The translations under genes and the position numbers were made by a program. Shown here one piece after another: positions 1 through 8,864 of a stretch of DNA of 64,000 nt. The notes beneath the pieces were generated by a model. The model did not search any database. It worked only from the letters and a program-made list of their open reading frames with translations, and was not told where the DNA came from. This DNA is from Dokdonella_A sp963834755 (GTDB taxonomy: Bacteria > Pseudomonadota > Gammaproteobacteria > Xanthomonadales > Rhodanobacteraceae), in contig CAWICQ010000012.1 in the NCBI GenBank assembly GCA_963834755.1, forward strand, positions 744,001-808,000, read 5' to 3'. How positions within the stretch are numbered: position 1 is the stretch's first letter; each line of letters starts with the position of its first letter.

Positions 1-453
1 GAAACCCACTTACGAAGAGCGAGCGAAAGACGCGGAACTGAGATAGGCCAGATTGAATGAGGCACTGCCTATCGATAAAGGTGCGCTGGCCGAGTTTCGG
101 CAGACTTGCTGAATACATCAAATTTCCTCAGAGTTACCTGACCGGCCTGCGCTAACTGGTCCTGATGTGAAGTTGGTCGAAGCGGCTTTGGCAGGATCGT
201 CTTCGACGCGCAACGTCGTGTTGTTTCCGCTTCGATCGCGCGGCCGCTGGAGGCCGTCGACATGGCTTTCCCGGTTTGAGACCGGCGACGCGCGATCGAC
301 ATTCGGCCGGCTCTCTCAATCGTTGGCGGGAAAGCGGGCCGAGGCGGGAATATAGGCCGACGTGACCGCGTATGACTCGTCAGCGTTATCACCGCGCAGA
401 GGTGAAGCTGGACGAGACGTGATCTGAATGCATGGCGTTCTGGATTTGCCGCG
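1..453. other. No recognisable gene at left edge
   Basis: The reading frames present here have no recognisable domain and no convincing ribosome binding site. The 158-codon minus-strand frame over 69-545 overlaps the 3' end of the polyphosphate kinase gene in another frame and has an arginine/serine-rich composition typical of a shadow frame. I see no tRNA, repeat or terminator that I can defend. Confidence 0.5.
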
Positions 454-1323
454 TCACCTCGCCAGCGCTTTGCGGATAGACATGAGCTCACGTCGCCGTT
501 TCGCCGTTGTCTTGGGATAGGCCATATCGAGTCCGTTGAACGCATCCAGAAGGGTCTGGGAAACGATCAGTCGCGCATTTTCCTTGTCGTCGGCAGGCAC
601 GACGTACCACGGCGAATGATGTGTGCTGGTGGCTTGCAGGCAGGCGTCGTAAGCCTCCACGTACTGCGGCCAAAGCATTCGCTCACTGATATCCGACGCG
701 CTGAACTTCCAGTTCTTGTCCGCCTCGTCGATCCTTTCGAGAAAGCGCTTGCGCTGCTCTTCCTTCGACAAATGGAGAAAGACCTTGACGGTGCGTGTGC
801 CGTTGCGGTGCAGGTGTTCCTCCAGGTCCACTATGGAGCGATAGCGCTGTTCCCAGATATCTTTCTCGTCGATCAATGCAGCCGGCAGCTGCTGCGTGCG
901 AAGCATCTCCGGATGCACGCGAACGACCAGGACCTCCTCGTAGTACGAGCGGTTGAAGATGCCGAGCCGGCCCCGCTCCGGCAGACGGCAGGTGGTGCGC
1001 CACAAGAAGTCATGCTTGAGTTCCTCGGCGCTGGGCTGCTTGAAACTGAAAACCTCGCACCCCTGCGGATTGACACCAGACATGACATGGCGAATTGCGC
1101 CATCCTTTCCCGCGCCATCCATGCCCTGAAGAATCAGCAGCATCGCATAGCGGCCGGATGCGTAGTGAAGGCGCTGCAGCGCGCTCAGCTCGTCGACGTG
1201 CCGTTGGAGGAGCTTCCTGTATTGCTTATCCGACTTGTATACCGGTTTTACCGACGTCGGCCACTTCTTGAGATCGACCTTTTCTCCCGGCGGAACTCGG
1301 AATTCGCGGGTATCAATCTTCAT
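454..1323 (-). CDS. ppk2: Polyphosphate kinase 2 (PPK2) family protein
   Basis: PPK2 enzymes move phosphate between polyphosphate and nucleotides in the cytoplasm. The 289-residue protein has the family's P-loop (GMDGAGKDG, about residues 67-75), the Walker B region GIFNRSYYEE around 121-130 and VVRVHPE just after it, followed by the arginine-rich lid region; the length suits a one-domain PPK2. I chose the ATG at 1323, preceded by AGGA, over an in-frame ATG at 1362 because it overlaps the aquaporin stop by 11 bp as expected for translational coupling. It is the last gene of the operon that starts with phosphoketolase. Which nucleotide it prefers (AMP, ADP or both) cannot be read from the sequence. 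Confidence 0.93.
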   Translation of the reverse strand: MKIDTREFRVPPGEKVDLKKWPTSVKPVYKSDKQYRKLLQRHVDELSALQRLHYASGRYAMLLILQGMDGAGKDGAIRHVMSGVNPQGCEVFSFKQPSAEELKHDFLWRTTCRLPERGRLGIFNRSYYEEVLVVRVHPEMLRTQQLPAALIDEKDIWEQRYRSIVDLEEHLHRNGTRTVKVFLHLSKEEQRKRFLERIDEADKNWKFSASDISERMLWPQYVEAYDACLQATSTHHSPWYVVPADDKENARLIVSQTLLDAFNGLDMAYPKTTAKRRRELMSIRKALAR

Positions 1324-2146
1324 TTTTATCCTGCTGATCTTCAGTCGTTTCGGTGGGATCACGGCGGCCTATGGAACCTTGCGCCGCAATTGCTCCGGAA
1401 GGCGTGGGCTTGCCTCGCAGTATCCACTCGAAGGCGGCGCCTATCAGCGCCCCGAGAAACGGTCCTGCCAAATAGATCCACGCAGTCCCGAGGTCACCAC
1501 GCACCAGATCGGGCGCCAATGATCGCGCTGGGTTCATCGAAGCACCGCTGATCGGCGCCGCCCAAAGACCCGCCAGAGCAATGTATCCGCCCACGGCGAT
1601 GGCGCCGTTGGCGCCGATATTGCGCGCCCCGGCAGCCGTGCCCAGGATGGTGTTCACCAGTCCGGCGGTCAATACCACTTCCATCGCCAAAGCTTGTCCG
1701 CTGCTGACACCATGGCCAGGCACGGTCGCGCCAAGTGCGCCGATGGTGCCGAACATGGTCCGAAGAAAGAGTGCGGCCGCGATGCCGCCGACCATCTGTG
1801 CCACGACATAGGCCGGTACCCGGCCCCAAGGGAAGTTGCGTCGCAATGCGAACGCCACCGTAACGGCCGGGTTCAAGTGCGCCCCGCTAACGGTGCCCAT
1901 GAAGTAGATGATCGCCATCACCATGAGCCCGGGCGCAGTTACGATCATCCCCAGGCTGACGGCTCCGCCGCTCTTGGCGGCGACCACGCCGCCGCCCGCA
2001 GCGACGAGAACCAGAAGGAAAGTGCCCCAAGCCTCGGCAAAGAGACGACGCCACTCGTACTTCGGATCCAGAAAGTCGGGGGCCGCCTGACTCTGCACCA
2101 TCCGCAGCTTCTGCGCGGTGTGATTGGCCTTTGTCATGGATCTCAT
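1313..2146 (-). CDS. MIP family aquaporin
   Basis: This is an inner-membrane water or small-solute channel. Both NPA boxes are present: HLNPAV (about residues 90-95) and SMNPARS (203-209), each in a half-helix context, with six hydrophobic membrane spans over residues 35-240. The C-terminal 35 residues are polar and acidic. The start ATG overlaps the stop of a small upstream frame (ATGA), and the 3' end overlaps ppk2. Its place between a proton pump and a polyphosphate kinase suggests a role in osmotic or pH stress; this is inference. Water versus glycerol selectivity is not decided here. Confidence 0.93.
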   Translation of the reverse strand: MRSMTKANHTAQKLRMVQSQAAPDFLDPKYEWRRLFAEAWGTFLLVLVAAGGGVVAAKSGGAVSLGMIVTAPGLMVMAIIYFMGTVSGAHLNPAVTVAFALRRNFPWGRVPAYVVAQMVGGIAAALFLRTMFGTIGALGATVPGHGVSSGQALAMEVVLTAGLVNTILGTAAGARNIGANGAIAVGGYIALAGLWAAPISGASMNPARSLAPDLVRGDLGTAWIYLAGPFLGALIGAAFEWILRGKPTPSGAIAAQGSIGRRDPTETTEDQQDKNED

Positions 2147-2352
2147 CCATGTCCTCGGTTTGTTGCTACGTCACTGGATTGGGGTTCCGGTTCGGCCTTG
2201 GCTTCGGGCTGTGATTGGTCTTCCGCTTCGGTGGCCGGTCGCGCCTTGCCTGGGGTTTGGCGCCTTACCTTCGACTTCACGTGCGGTTTTGGATTCGGTT
2301 TTTGATCTTTATTGCGATGCGCATTGGGTCTCACCTTTCTTGACTGGATCAA
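2143..2352 (-). CDS. Small Lys/Pro/Glu-rich hypothetical protein (uncertain)
   Basis: This short frame is rich in Lys, Pro, Gln and Glu and has no recognisable domain. It overlaps the 3' end of the ATPase gene and its stop overlaps the aquaporin ATG (ATGA), which would suit a translated coupling ORF. The first codon would be TTG at 2352 or GTG at 2334, neither with a strong ribosome binding site. It may only be spacer between two operon genes; I keep it because of the exact 4-bp junction with the aquaporin. Confidence 0.3.
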   Translation of the reverse strand: MIQSRKVRPNAHRNKDQKPNPKPHVKSKVRRQTPGKARPATEAEDQSQPEAKAEPEPQSSDVATNRGHG

Positions 2353-4840
2353 GAATCCGGTAGGCCAGCAGTTTCAGACGGTCGCTTAAGAGCGCGCAGA
2401 TCAGCGCATAGCCCCAGACGAACCCTGCCCATTTCCAGCCGAGGGGCGGCACGAGGAATCCATAGACTGCGATCAGGGTCGCAACGGCTTGGGTACCGAG
2501 AACAGCGATCCATAAAATCGTTGCCGGACGTATGGACCAGAACGGTCCGCGGGTGCGCGTCAGAAAAATGGTCAGATGTCCGGCAACTGACATCTTCAAA
2601 TACATCAGCGTTTGAATGTGCGGCCGGTCTAGATGAAAGACCCGTTCGCCAAGAGAGAACAGGCCAAATGCGGCGACGACGCCGATGATGCCCAGCACCG
2701 TAGAAATCCCAAGCACCATCCGCATGTTCCACGCCTCCGGCTTCGTCTTGTAGCGCACATTGTCGTAGGCAATGGAGAGAATGGCGCCGTCGTTGAGCAC
2801 GGCCAGCATCACGATCATCACGGCCGTCAACGGATAGAAATTGAAGAACAGGATTGCCACGGTCATGAACAGGAGTACGCGCAGCGTTTCGGCGATGCGG
2901 TAGATCGCGTAGCTGTTCATGCGCTGGAAAATGCGGCGACTTTCCTTGATCGCGTCGATGATCACCGACAATCCGGGCGTCGTCAGCACGATCGATGCCG
3001 CCGCGCGCGCCGCGTCCGTCGCGCCGGAAACGGCGATGCCGCAATCGGCCTTTTTCAGTGCGGGGGCGTCATTCACGCCGTCGCCTGTCATGCCGACGAT
3101 GTGTCCGCGTTTCTGCAGGACATCGACGATGTGGAACTTGTGCTCCGGGAAGACCTCGGCGAAACCGTCAGCGCTGTCGATGGACGCGGCGACCTCCGCG
3201 CTTTCCTGCCTGTTTGTGTCGCCCAGACAGCTGGCATCGAGGATGTTGGCTCCCATGTCCAGCTTCTTGGCGGTCTCCTTGGCGATCGCCAACGCATCGC
3301 CGGTCACCATCTCGACCTTTACACCCATCGCGCATGCGGTGGCGACGGTGGCTTTGGCATCGTCCCGCGGCGGATCGAACAAGGGTAAGACCCCAACCAG
3401 CTGCCATTGTCCGTCCACATCGGCGCGCGCCACACCGAGCGCACGAAAACCGCGCGTCGCGAAATCATTGACGGCCTTCTCCATGTCCTCCTTCACGGGT
3501 CCTGCATTGGCCGACAGCTCGAGGATCACTTGCGGCGCGCCCTTGGTCACCTTGAACGTCTTGCCGTTCTTGTCCTCGACGCTGGCCTCGGTGCGTTTGT
3601 GCACCGGATCGAATGGCGTGAAGTGAACGATCTGGTAGCCCTTCAATGCCTGCCTGTCCTTTACGCCGCTCAGCACGGCCAGGTCGATGGTGTCGTCGTT
3701 GTCGGCGCGCGACGCCAGTGCAGCATCGAGAATCACCTGCTCAGGCGTCGTACCTGCCACGCAGAACGGATCGCCCAGCGTCAGCTTGCCTTGCGTCAGC
3801 GTGCCGGTCTTGTCCGCGCACAACACGTCCATGCCGGCGAGCTCTTCGATGGCCACCAATCGGCTGACGATCGCTTTTTTCTTGGAGAGCAGGCGCGCGC
3901 CGACCGCCATTGTCACGGAGAGCACCGTTGGCATCGCCACGGGAATGGCGGCAACGGCTAGCACCAGCGCAAACTGCAATGTCGTGAGGATGGGGTCGCC
4001 GCGAAAGGTCGCAACGGCGATGATCACAACGACAAGAGCCACTGCGAGAATGATCAGGTAGTTGCCGATCTTCAGCACGGCCTTCTGGAAATGGCTGACG
4101 GTATGCGCCTGCTCCACCAGTTTGGCCGTCTTGCCGAAGTACGTGTTTGCACCGGTTGCATAGACGAGTGCACTGCTCTGGCCGCGACGGACGATCGAGC
4201 CGGAAAACACCGCATCGCCGGGATGGCGTGTCGTGGGGAGCGACTCGCCGGTCAGCGTGGATTGATCGACTGACATCGGATCGCCATCGAGCAGGCGGGC
4301 GTCGGCCGGCACGATATCGCCAAGCCGCAGCTGGATGACATCGCCCGGCACGAGCTCACGCGCGGGTGGAGTCATCCATTTTCCGTCGCGCTTCACCCGC
4401 GTCTTGGTCGCAAGCCTGGCCTTCAAAGCAGCGATGGCGTTGCCCGCCGAATGTTCTTCCCAGAAACCAACCCCGGCGTTGGTTACCAGCAGCAGCAGGA
4501 TGATAAAAAAATCCGGCCAGTGTCCGACCACTCCCGACAGTACTACGGCGACTTCAATCATCCACGGAATCGGGCCCCAGAAATAGGTGAGCAATTTCAG
4601 AATCGGGTTGGTTTTCTTTTCCTCGATCTCGTTCGGGCCGTATTGGGTCATCCGCTTTTGCGCCTCGGCCTGCGTAAGCCCATTCGGCGACGAGCCCAGC
4701 TTTCTTTCCACTTGCGCCAGGGGCAACGATTTCAAATCGTCGTTCCCGTCTGGCTTGGCGTTGGCCGCCTTCGGATCCGATTCTGCGGAACGACGCGGCT
4801 CAGGCGCGGGAGTCTTGGGTCGTTTGGCGTTGGCGTCCAT
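2309..4840 (-). CDS. Plasma-membrane-type proton-efflux P-type ATPase
   Basis: The 843-residue protein is a P3A-type ATPase, the family of fungal and plant plasma membrane H+ pumps that also occurs in bacteria. It has the actuator TGES loop (197-200), the phosphorylation motif DKTGTLT with Asp343, the hinge MTGDGVNDAPAL in the C-terminal part of the P-domain, and paired membrane spans at about 90-125, 258-312 and after 650. The first 35 residues are a polar Pro/Lys-rich extension. By family it would pump H+ out using ATP. It sits in the phosphoketolase-PPK2 operon; an acid-tolerance or energy-homeostasis role is inferred from that context. Confidence 0.92.
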   Translation of the reverse strand: MDANAKRPKTPAPEPRRSAESDPKAANAKPDGNDDLKSLPLAQVERKLGSSPNGLTQAEAQKRMTQYGPNEIEEKKTNPILKLLTYFWGPIPWMIEVAVVLSGVVGHWPDFFIILLLLVTNAGVGFWEEHSAGNAIAALKARLATKTRVKRDGKWMTPPARELVPGDVIQLRLGDIVPADARLLDGDPMSVDQSTLTGESLPTTRHPGDAVFSGSIVRRGQSSALVYATGANTYFGKTAKLVEQAHTVSHFQKAVLKIGNYLIILAVALVVVIIAVATFRGDPILTTLQFALVLAVAAIPVAMPTVLSVTMAVGARLLSKKKAIVSRLVAIEELAGMDVLCADKTGTLTQGKLTLGDPFCVAGTTPEQVILDAALASRADNDDTIDLAVLSGVKDRQALKGYQIVHFTPFDPVHKRTEASVEDKNGKTFKVTKGAPQVILELSANAGPVKEDMEKAVNDFATRGFRALGVARADVDGQWQLVGVLPLFDPPRDDAKATVATACAMGVKVEMVTGDALAIAKETAKKLDMGANILDASCLGDTNRQESAEVAASIDSADGFAEVFPEHKFHIVDVLQKRGHIVGMTGDGVNDAPALKKADCGIAVSGATDAARAAASIVLTTPGLSVIIDAIKESRRIFQRMNSYAIYRIAETLRVLLFMTVAILFFNFYPLTAVMIVMLAVLNDGAILSIAYDNVRYKTKPEAWNMRMVLGISTVLGIIGVVAAFGLFSLGERVFHLDRPHIQTLMYLKMSVAGHLTIFLTRTRGPFWSIRPATILWIAVLGTQAVATLIAVYGFLVPPLGWKWAGFVWGYALICALLSDRLKLLAYRILDPVKKGETQCASQ

Positions 4841-4864
4841 ATTGGAATCCGTCCCGTAGCGTCT

Positions 4865-5223
4865 TCAAATGGCTTCGAGCCAGGCGTCCGCCTCGCTACG
4901 TGCTGCACGATCGAAATAGCGGACCTTGGCGCGAGCGAAGGCCTTGCAAAACGCGGCCATGGCTTGCTCCCACATTCTTTCGCCAGAAATAGCGACGCGC
5001 TTGATGTCGTTGAAGTGTCTTCACATCGAACGTGATGTGCTTCCAGGTCGCGCTTGCCGTGCAACCGTGAAAATCGTTCATGTCCAACAATATTCGGACT
5101 TTACCGCGCGACTTGAGCAGTCTTTCCACCGGCGGAACAAGATTTGAAACAAGCCTCCTTTGACCAGTTGCCGCTCAGCTGAACTTCCGGCAGCTTACCG
5201 CCTTTGTCTTCGCATGTTTTCAT
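4865..5223 (-). pseudogene. SpoIIAA-like (STAS-fold) protein, two frameshifts
   Basis: Joining three frames gives a complete SpoIIAA-like protein of about 118 residues. The blocks in order are LPEVQLSGNWSKE, LVPPVERLLKSRGKVRILLD, MNDFHGCTASATWKHITFDV, then HFNDIKRVAISGERMW and AKVRYFDRAARSEADAWLEA before the stop. Frame is restored by removing one G in the GGAGG near 5155 and one A in AAGACAC near 5019. The ATG at 5223 overlaps the phosphoketolase stop (ATGA), so it was placed as the second gene of that operon. The rest of the sequence is well preserved, so either it was inactivated very recently or the two extra bases are sequence errors. Function of the family is poorly known. Confidence 0.8.
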
Positions 5224-7637
5224 TGGTATTCCGATTTGCCCCTCTCTTTGATTTTGCCATTGACGCTCTCTCCCGGATCTTTCCACTTCCAATTGCGTAT
5301 TTCGGGCAAGTCCTGTCCGTATTCATCGATGTAGCGCTCGTGTTCGATCAGTTTGTCGCGCATCTGCTGCTTGAGGTACGCACCCGGCGAGCCGAGGTGC
5401 GGAAGCCGATCGATGACGTCCATGACCAGATGAAAGCGGTCGAGGTCGTTCTGCACGCGCATGTCGAAGGCCGTTGTGATCGTGCCCTCTTCCTTGTAAC
5501 CGCGGACGTGCAGATTGCGGTTGGTCCGCCGATAGGTCAACCGATGAATCAGCCAGGGATAGCCATGAAACCCGAAGATGATGTGTTTGTCTGTGGTGAA
5601 TAGGGAGTCGTAGTCCTGTTCGTTGAGTCCATGCGGGTGCTCCGAGGACGACTGCAGCTTCATCAAATCCACGACGTTGACGACGCGGATCTTCAGCTCG
5701 GGCAAATGCTCGCGCAGGAGCGAGACGGCAGCCAGGATTTCCAGCGTCGGCGTATCGCCACAACAGGCCATCACCACGTCCGGTTCGGTCTCTTGATCGT
5801 TGCTCGCCCATTGCCAGATGCCGATGCCTTCGGTGCAATGCGCGACGGCAGCGTCCATCGACAACCACTGCGGCAACGCATGCTTGCCGGCGACGACGAC
5901 GTTGACGTAGTTGCGGCTGCGCAAGCAATGATCGATGACCGAGAGCAGGCAGTTGGCGTCCGGCGGCAGATAGGCGCGCACGATGTCGGCCTTCTTGTTG
6001 ATGACGTGATCGAGAAAGCCCGGATCCTGATGGGTAAATCCATTGTGATCCTGTTGCCAGACGTGCGAAGCAAGCAGATAGTTCAGCGACGCGATTGGAC
6101 GGCGCCACGGCAGCTCCTTGGTAACCTTCAACCATTTCGCATGCTGGCTGAACATCGAGTCGACGATGCGGATGAAAGCCTCGTAGCTGTTGAACAGGCC
6201 GTGCCTGCCGGTGAGCAGATAGCCTTCCAGCCATCCTTCGCATTGATGCTCGCTAAGCATCGAATCGAGCACTCGACCGGCCGCTGCAAGGAACTCATCG
6301 TTGCTTTGTTTGCGCGTGTCCCATTGACGGTCGGTGACCTCGAACACGGCGCCGAGCAGATTCGACAGCGTCTCGTCGGGACCGAACAGCCGGAAATTGC
6401 GCTGGTCCTGATTGGCTCGAATGACATCACGCAGAAACTTGCCCAGCACCAAAGTGTCTTGCGCATCGACGACGCCAGGCGACGGGACATTCACCGCGTG
6501 GACGCGAAAGTCCGGCATGAGCAGATCGCGCAGCAGCAGGCCGCCGTTGGCGTGCGGATTGGCGCCCATTCGGCGATTGCCCTCGGGTGCAAGCTCGCCC
6601 AGTTCCGGCACGAGGCGTCCTTGTTCGTCGAACAGTTCCTCGGGCCGGTAGCTTCTCATCCAATTTTCAAGCAACGCGACATGATCGGGATGCGCCGAAT
6701 CCACCAGCAGCGGAACCTGATGTGCGCGAAAAGTGCCCTCGATCTGCAGTCCGTCGACAACCTTCGGTCCCGTCCAACCCTTGGGAGACCGCAGCACGAT
6801 CATAGGCCAGCGTGACTGGGCAGCATGGTTCGATGTGCGTGCAAGGTGCTGGATTTTGCGAATGTCTTCGATCGCAGCGTCCAATGCACTGGCCATGAGT
6901 TCGTGCATTCTTTCCGGCTCGTCGCCTTCCACGAAGTAAGGTGCCCAGCCGCAGCCGTGGAAGAATTGCTTTAGTTCATCGCCATCGATGCGGGCCAATA
7001 CCGTCGGATTGCTGATCTTGTAGCCGTTCAGATGCAGGATGGGCAGCACTGCGCCGTCAGTGGCGGGGTCGAGCAATCTGTTGGATTGCCATGCCGTCGC
7101 CAGCGGCCCCGTTTCGGCTTCACCGTCACCGACGACGCAGGCGACGATCAAGCCAGGATGGTCGAGCGCGGCGCCGAACGCGTGGCTGAGCGAGTATCCG
7201 AGTTCTCCGCCTTCGTGTATCGAACCGGGCGTCGTCGGCGCGACATGGCTGGATATCCCACCGGGAAACGAGAACTGCTTGAACAGCTTCTTCAACCCCA
7301 TTTCGTCCCGGGACACATCCGGATAAATCTCGCTCCACGTGCCTTCGAGATAGACATTGCCAACGATGGCCGGACCGCCATGGCCGGGACCGGCAACGTA
7401 GAACATGTCGAGGTCGTATTTCTTGATCACGCGATTCAGATGCACGTAGATGAAGTTCTGGCCAGGCGTCGTACCCCAGTGGCCGACCACCAGTGGCTTC
7501 ACGTGCGACAGCTTCAGCGGCTCCTTCAGCAGCGGATTGTCGTAGAGATAAATCTGGCCGACCGAAACATAGTTGGCAGCCCGCCAGTAGGCGTCCATCT
7601 TGTTCAGTAGATCCGGAGTCAGCGTGTGAGTTTTCAT
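5220..7637 (-). CDS. xfp: Xylulose-5-phosphate/fructose-6-phosphate phosphoketolase
   Basis: This thiamine-diphosphate enzyme cleaves xylulose 5-P (and often fructose 6-P) with phosphate to acetyl phosphate plus glyceraldehyde 3-P or erythrose 4-P. The 805 residues match the family's usual length of about 800. Visible motifs are GHWGTTPGQ (52-60), GPGHGGPA (83-90), SHVAPTTPGS (130-139) and the diphosphate-binding GDGEAETGP...NGYKI stretch (170-208). It leads the operon. Its usual partner, acetate kinase, survives only as a remnant just upstream, so acetyl phosphate would need another route (phosphotransacetylase, another ackA, or direct signalling use); that is inference. Confidence 0.96.
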   Translation of the reverse strand: MKTHTLTPDLLNKMDAYWRAANYVSVGQIYLYDNPLLKEPLKLSHVKPLVVGHWGTTPGQNFIYVHLNRVIKKYDLDMFYVAGPGHGGPAIVGNVYLEGTWSEIYPDVSRDEMGLKKLFKQFSFPGGISSHVAPTTPGSIHEGGELGYSLSHAFGAALDHPGLIVACVVGDGEAETGPLATAWQSNRLLDPATDGAVLPILHLNGYKISNPTVLARIDGDELKQFFHGCGWAPYFVEGDEPERMHELMASALDAAIEDIRKIQHLARTSNHAAQSRWPMIVLRSPKGWTGPKVVDGLQIEGTFRAHQVPLLVDSAHPDHVALLENWMRSYRPEELFDEQGRLVPELGELAPEGNRRMGANPHANGGLLLRDLLMPDFRVHAVNVPSPGVVDAQDTLVLGKFLRDVIRANQDQRNFRLFGPDETLSNLLGAVFEVTDRQWDTRKQSNDEFLAAAGRVLDSMLSEHQCEGWLEGYLLTGRHGLFNSYEAFIRIVDSMFSQHAKWLKVTKELPWRRPIASLNYLLASHVWQQDHNGFTHQDPGFLDHVINKKADIVRAYLPPDANCLLSVIDHCLRSRNYVNVVVAGKHALPQWLSMDAAVAHCTEGIGIWQWASNDQETEPDVVMACCGDTPTLEILAAVSLLREHLPELKIRVVNVVDLMKLQSSSEHPHGLNEQDYDSLFTTDKHIIFGFHGYPWLIHRLTYRRTNRNLHVRGYKEEGTITTAFDMRVQNDLDRFHLVMDVIDRLPHLGSPGAYLKQQMRDKLIEHERYIDEYGQDLPEIRNWKWKDPGESVNGKIKERGKSEYQ

Positions 7638-8001
7638 GGCGTACGATTTCCGTGTTGATCGGCCTCTCCGTGTTGATCGGCCTCGAGGACGCGAATGACG
7701 GACTTCGCGATCATGAATTCTTCGTCTGTGCGAATGACGCGTGCAACACGCCTGCCTGACGAGGTCGAGATGATGTCTTCATCCGCAGCGTTCTTTTCTT
7801 CGACAATCTGAATTCCGAGAAAACTCCAGACCTGCATGTCCGCGCCCTGACAGGAGAGATCTCTTCCTGTGAACACCAGCTGTCGAGTCCGCACAACCCC
7901 GCCGTGAAGCCGGCGATCCATTTCTTCACTTGATAGCAAAACCGTGCCCATCCCGCGGCCGCCCGCACATCCTGACTCTCCAGCTCCAGCAGGTCACGCA
8001 T
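7634..8001 (-). pseudogene. ackA: Acetate kinase C-terminal remnant
   Basis: Two overlapping frames together resemble only the last third of acetate kinase. One gives MRDLLELESQDVRAA...FCYQVKKWIAGFTAGLCGLDS and RARTC; the other gives LVFTG, FLGIQIVEEKNAADED, ISTSSGRRVARVIRTDEE and FMIAKSVIRVL. These correspond to the family's MRDLL, FCYRI, GGLDALVFTGG, RARxC, EFLGI, IST, VxVIPTDEE and MIA segments. Several shifts are needed and the glycine-rich GGIGENS segment is destroyed, so this is true decay. The 5' two-thirds are missing; the break coincides with the opposite-strand IS3 transposase remnant beginning near 8004. Confidence 0.75.
7649..7684. repeat. 18-bp tandem repeat, two copies
   Basis: TCCGTGTTGATCGGCCTC occurs twice head-to-tail with no mismatch, 12 bp before the phosphoketolase ATG. 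In the acetate kinase remnant it encodes the duplicated ADQHGE/ADQHGN tail. A replication-slippage duplication is the simplest origin. It lies inside the leader or promoter region of xfp. Confidence 0.85.
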
Positions 8002-8003
8002 GT

Positions 8004-8200
8004 AGGCTCGTCCTGGATGCCTTCCTGATGGCGATGTTGCAACGCCAACCGGCGCACGCCGTCAGCGTGCATTCGACCTGGGCACGCAATGCGACTGCGA
8101 GGATTGGCGCGGCTTCTGCCAAGCCCATCTGCTGCGGCCGAGTATGAGTCGACGCGGCAACTGCTGGGACAACGCGGTCGCCGAGTCGTTCCTCGGCAGC
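8004..8200 (+). mobile_element. IS3-family transposase remnant
   Basis: Two adjoining frames encode a piece of an IS3-type OrfB integrase core. The first reads RLVLDAFLMAMLQRQP...VSVHS (8004-8074); after a one-base deletion the second reads DLGTQCDCEDWRGFCQAH and then PSMSRRGNCWDNAVAESFL, the hallmark SMSRRGNCxDNAxAESF block before the catalytic Glu. The HSD triad segment is the broken point and the QC(S/T)S part is degenerate. No inverted repeats are visible. The frame runs on without similarity to a stop near 8236. It abuts the truncated acetate kinase. Confidence 0.8.
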
Positions 8201-8306
8201 CCGTCTCCGCAACGGTGTTCCTCCGAGTGGTGGTAACGTTCCTATGAGCGCCGTAAGCCCGCACATGACCCGTGGGTCCACGGGATGCCCCGATTGGAGG
8301 TCTAAA

Positions 8307-8864
8307 GTGGCACGCGCAATTGTCGTCAAGAAGGCAAGCCGCACGGCGACTGGAAAACCGGTTGCCAGGCCGGTCGACAAGGCAAAGCCGAACGCACGCA
8401 AACCCAGCAAACCCAGCAAGCGCACGGCCGCGCAAGTCGTCGCGATGACGCTGCCGGCCGCAATGACTGGCAGGGCAAGCCCCGCGAAGGCCAAGGACGG
8501 GGACGAGCCGGTTTTTGCCTACATCCGCAGCCTGCCGCAGCCGCAACGCGGCATCGCCGAACGCGTCGATGCCCTGGCGGCCAAGACGCTGCCGGCCTTA
8601 AAGCGCTCGGTGAAGTGGGGAATGGCGTGGTATGGCGTTGGCGACGGCTGGTGCTTCTGCTGCGGCGGCTTCGCCGGCCACGTCAAGCTCACGTTCGGGC
8701 GCGGCACCGCACTCAAGCCGGTACCACCGGTTACGCCGTTGGGAATGGGCAAGGATTCGCGAGGCGTGGACCTCGAATCAGTGGACGACCTCAACGAACG
8801 TCAGGCGTCGTCGTGGATGAAACAAGCCACGGCCATCCCCGGCTTCGGGGGGAAGAAGCGATGA
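8307..8864 (+). CDS. DUF1801 domain-containing protein
   Basis: The C-terminal 120 residues match DUF1801 (YdhG/frataxin-like fold): AYIRSLPQPQRGIAERVDAL, then ALKRSVKWGMAWYGVGDGW, GGFAGHVKLTFGRG and a DLESVDDLNERQ tail. The N-terminal 65 residues are a Lys/Ala/Pro-rich low-complexity extension. I chose the GTG at 8307 because GGAGG stands 7 bp before it; the in-frame ATG at 8244 lies upstream in sequence without similarity. DUF1801 proteins bind small ligands or iron in some cases, but no specific role can be assigned. It is a single-gene unit between remnants and a gene-free stretch. Confidence 0.8.
   Translation: MARAIVVKKASRTATGKPVARPVDKAKPNARKPSKPSKRTAAQVVAMTLPAAMTGRASPAKAKDGDEPVFAYIRSLPQPQRGIAERVDALAAKTLPALKRSVKWGMAWYGVGDGWCFCCGGFAGHVKLTFGRGTALKPVPPVTPLGMGKDSRGVDLESVDDLNERQASSWMKQATAIPGFGGKKR

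Noticed and set aside
2633..3626. Plus-strand frames opposite the P-type ATPase
   Set aside because: Antisense to conserved ATPase motifs, with His/Asp/Arg-rich composition; no start site or domain.
8201..8236. Continuation of the IS3 transposase to the stop near 8236
   Set aside because: The frame stays open but similarity ends after the NAVAESFL block, so I end the remnant at about 8200.
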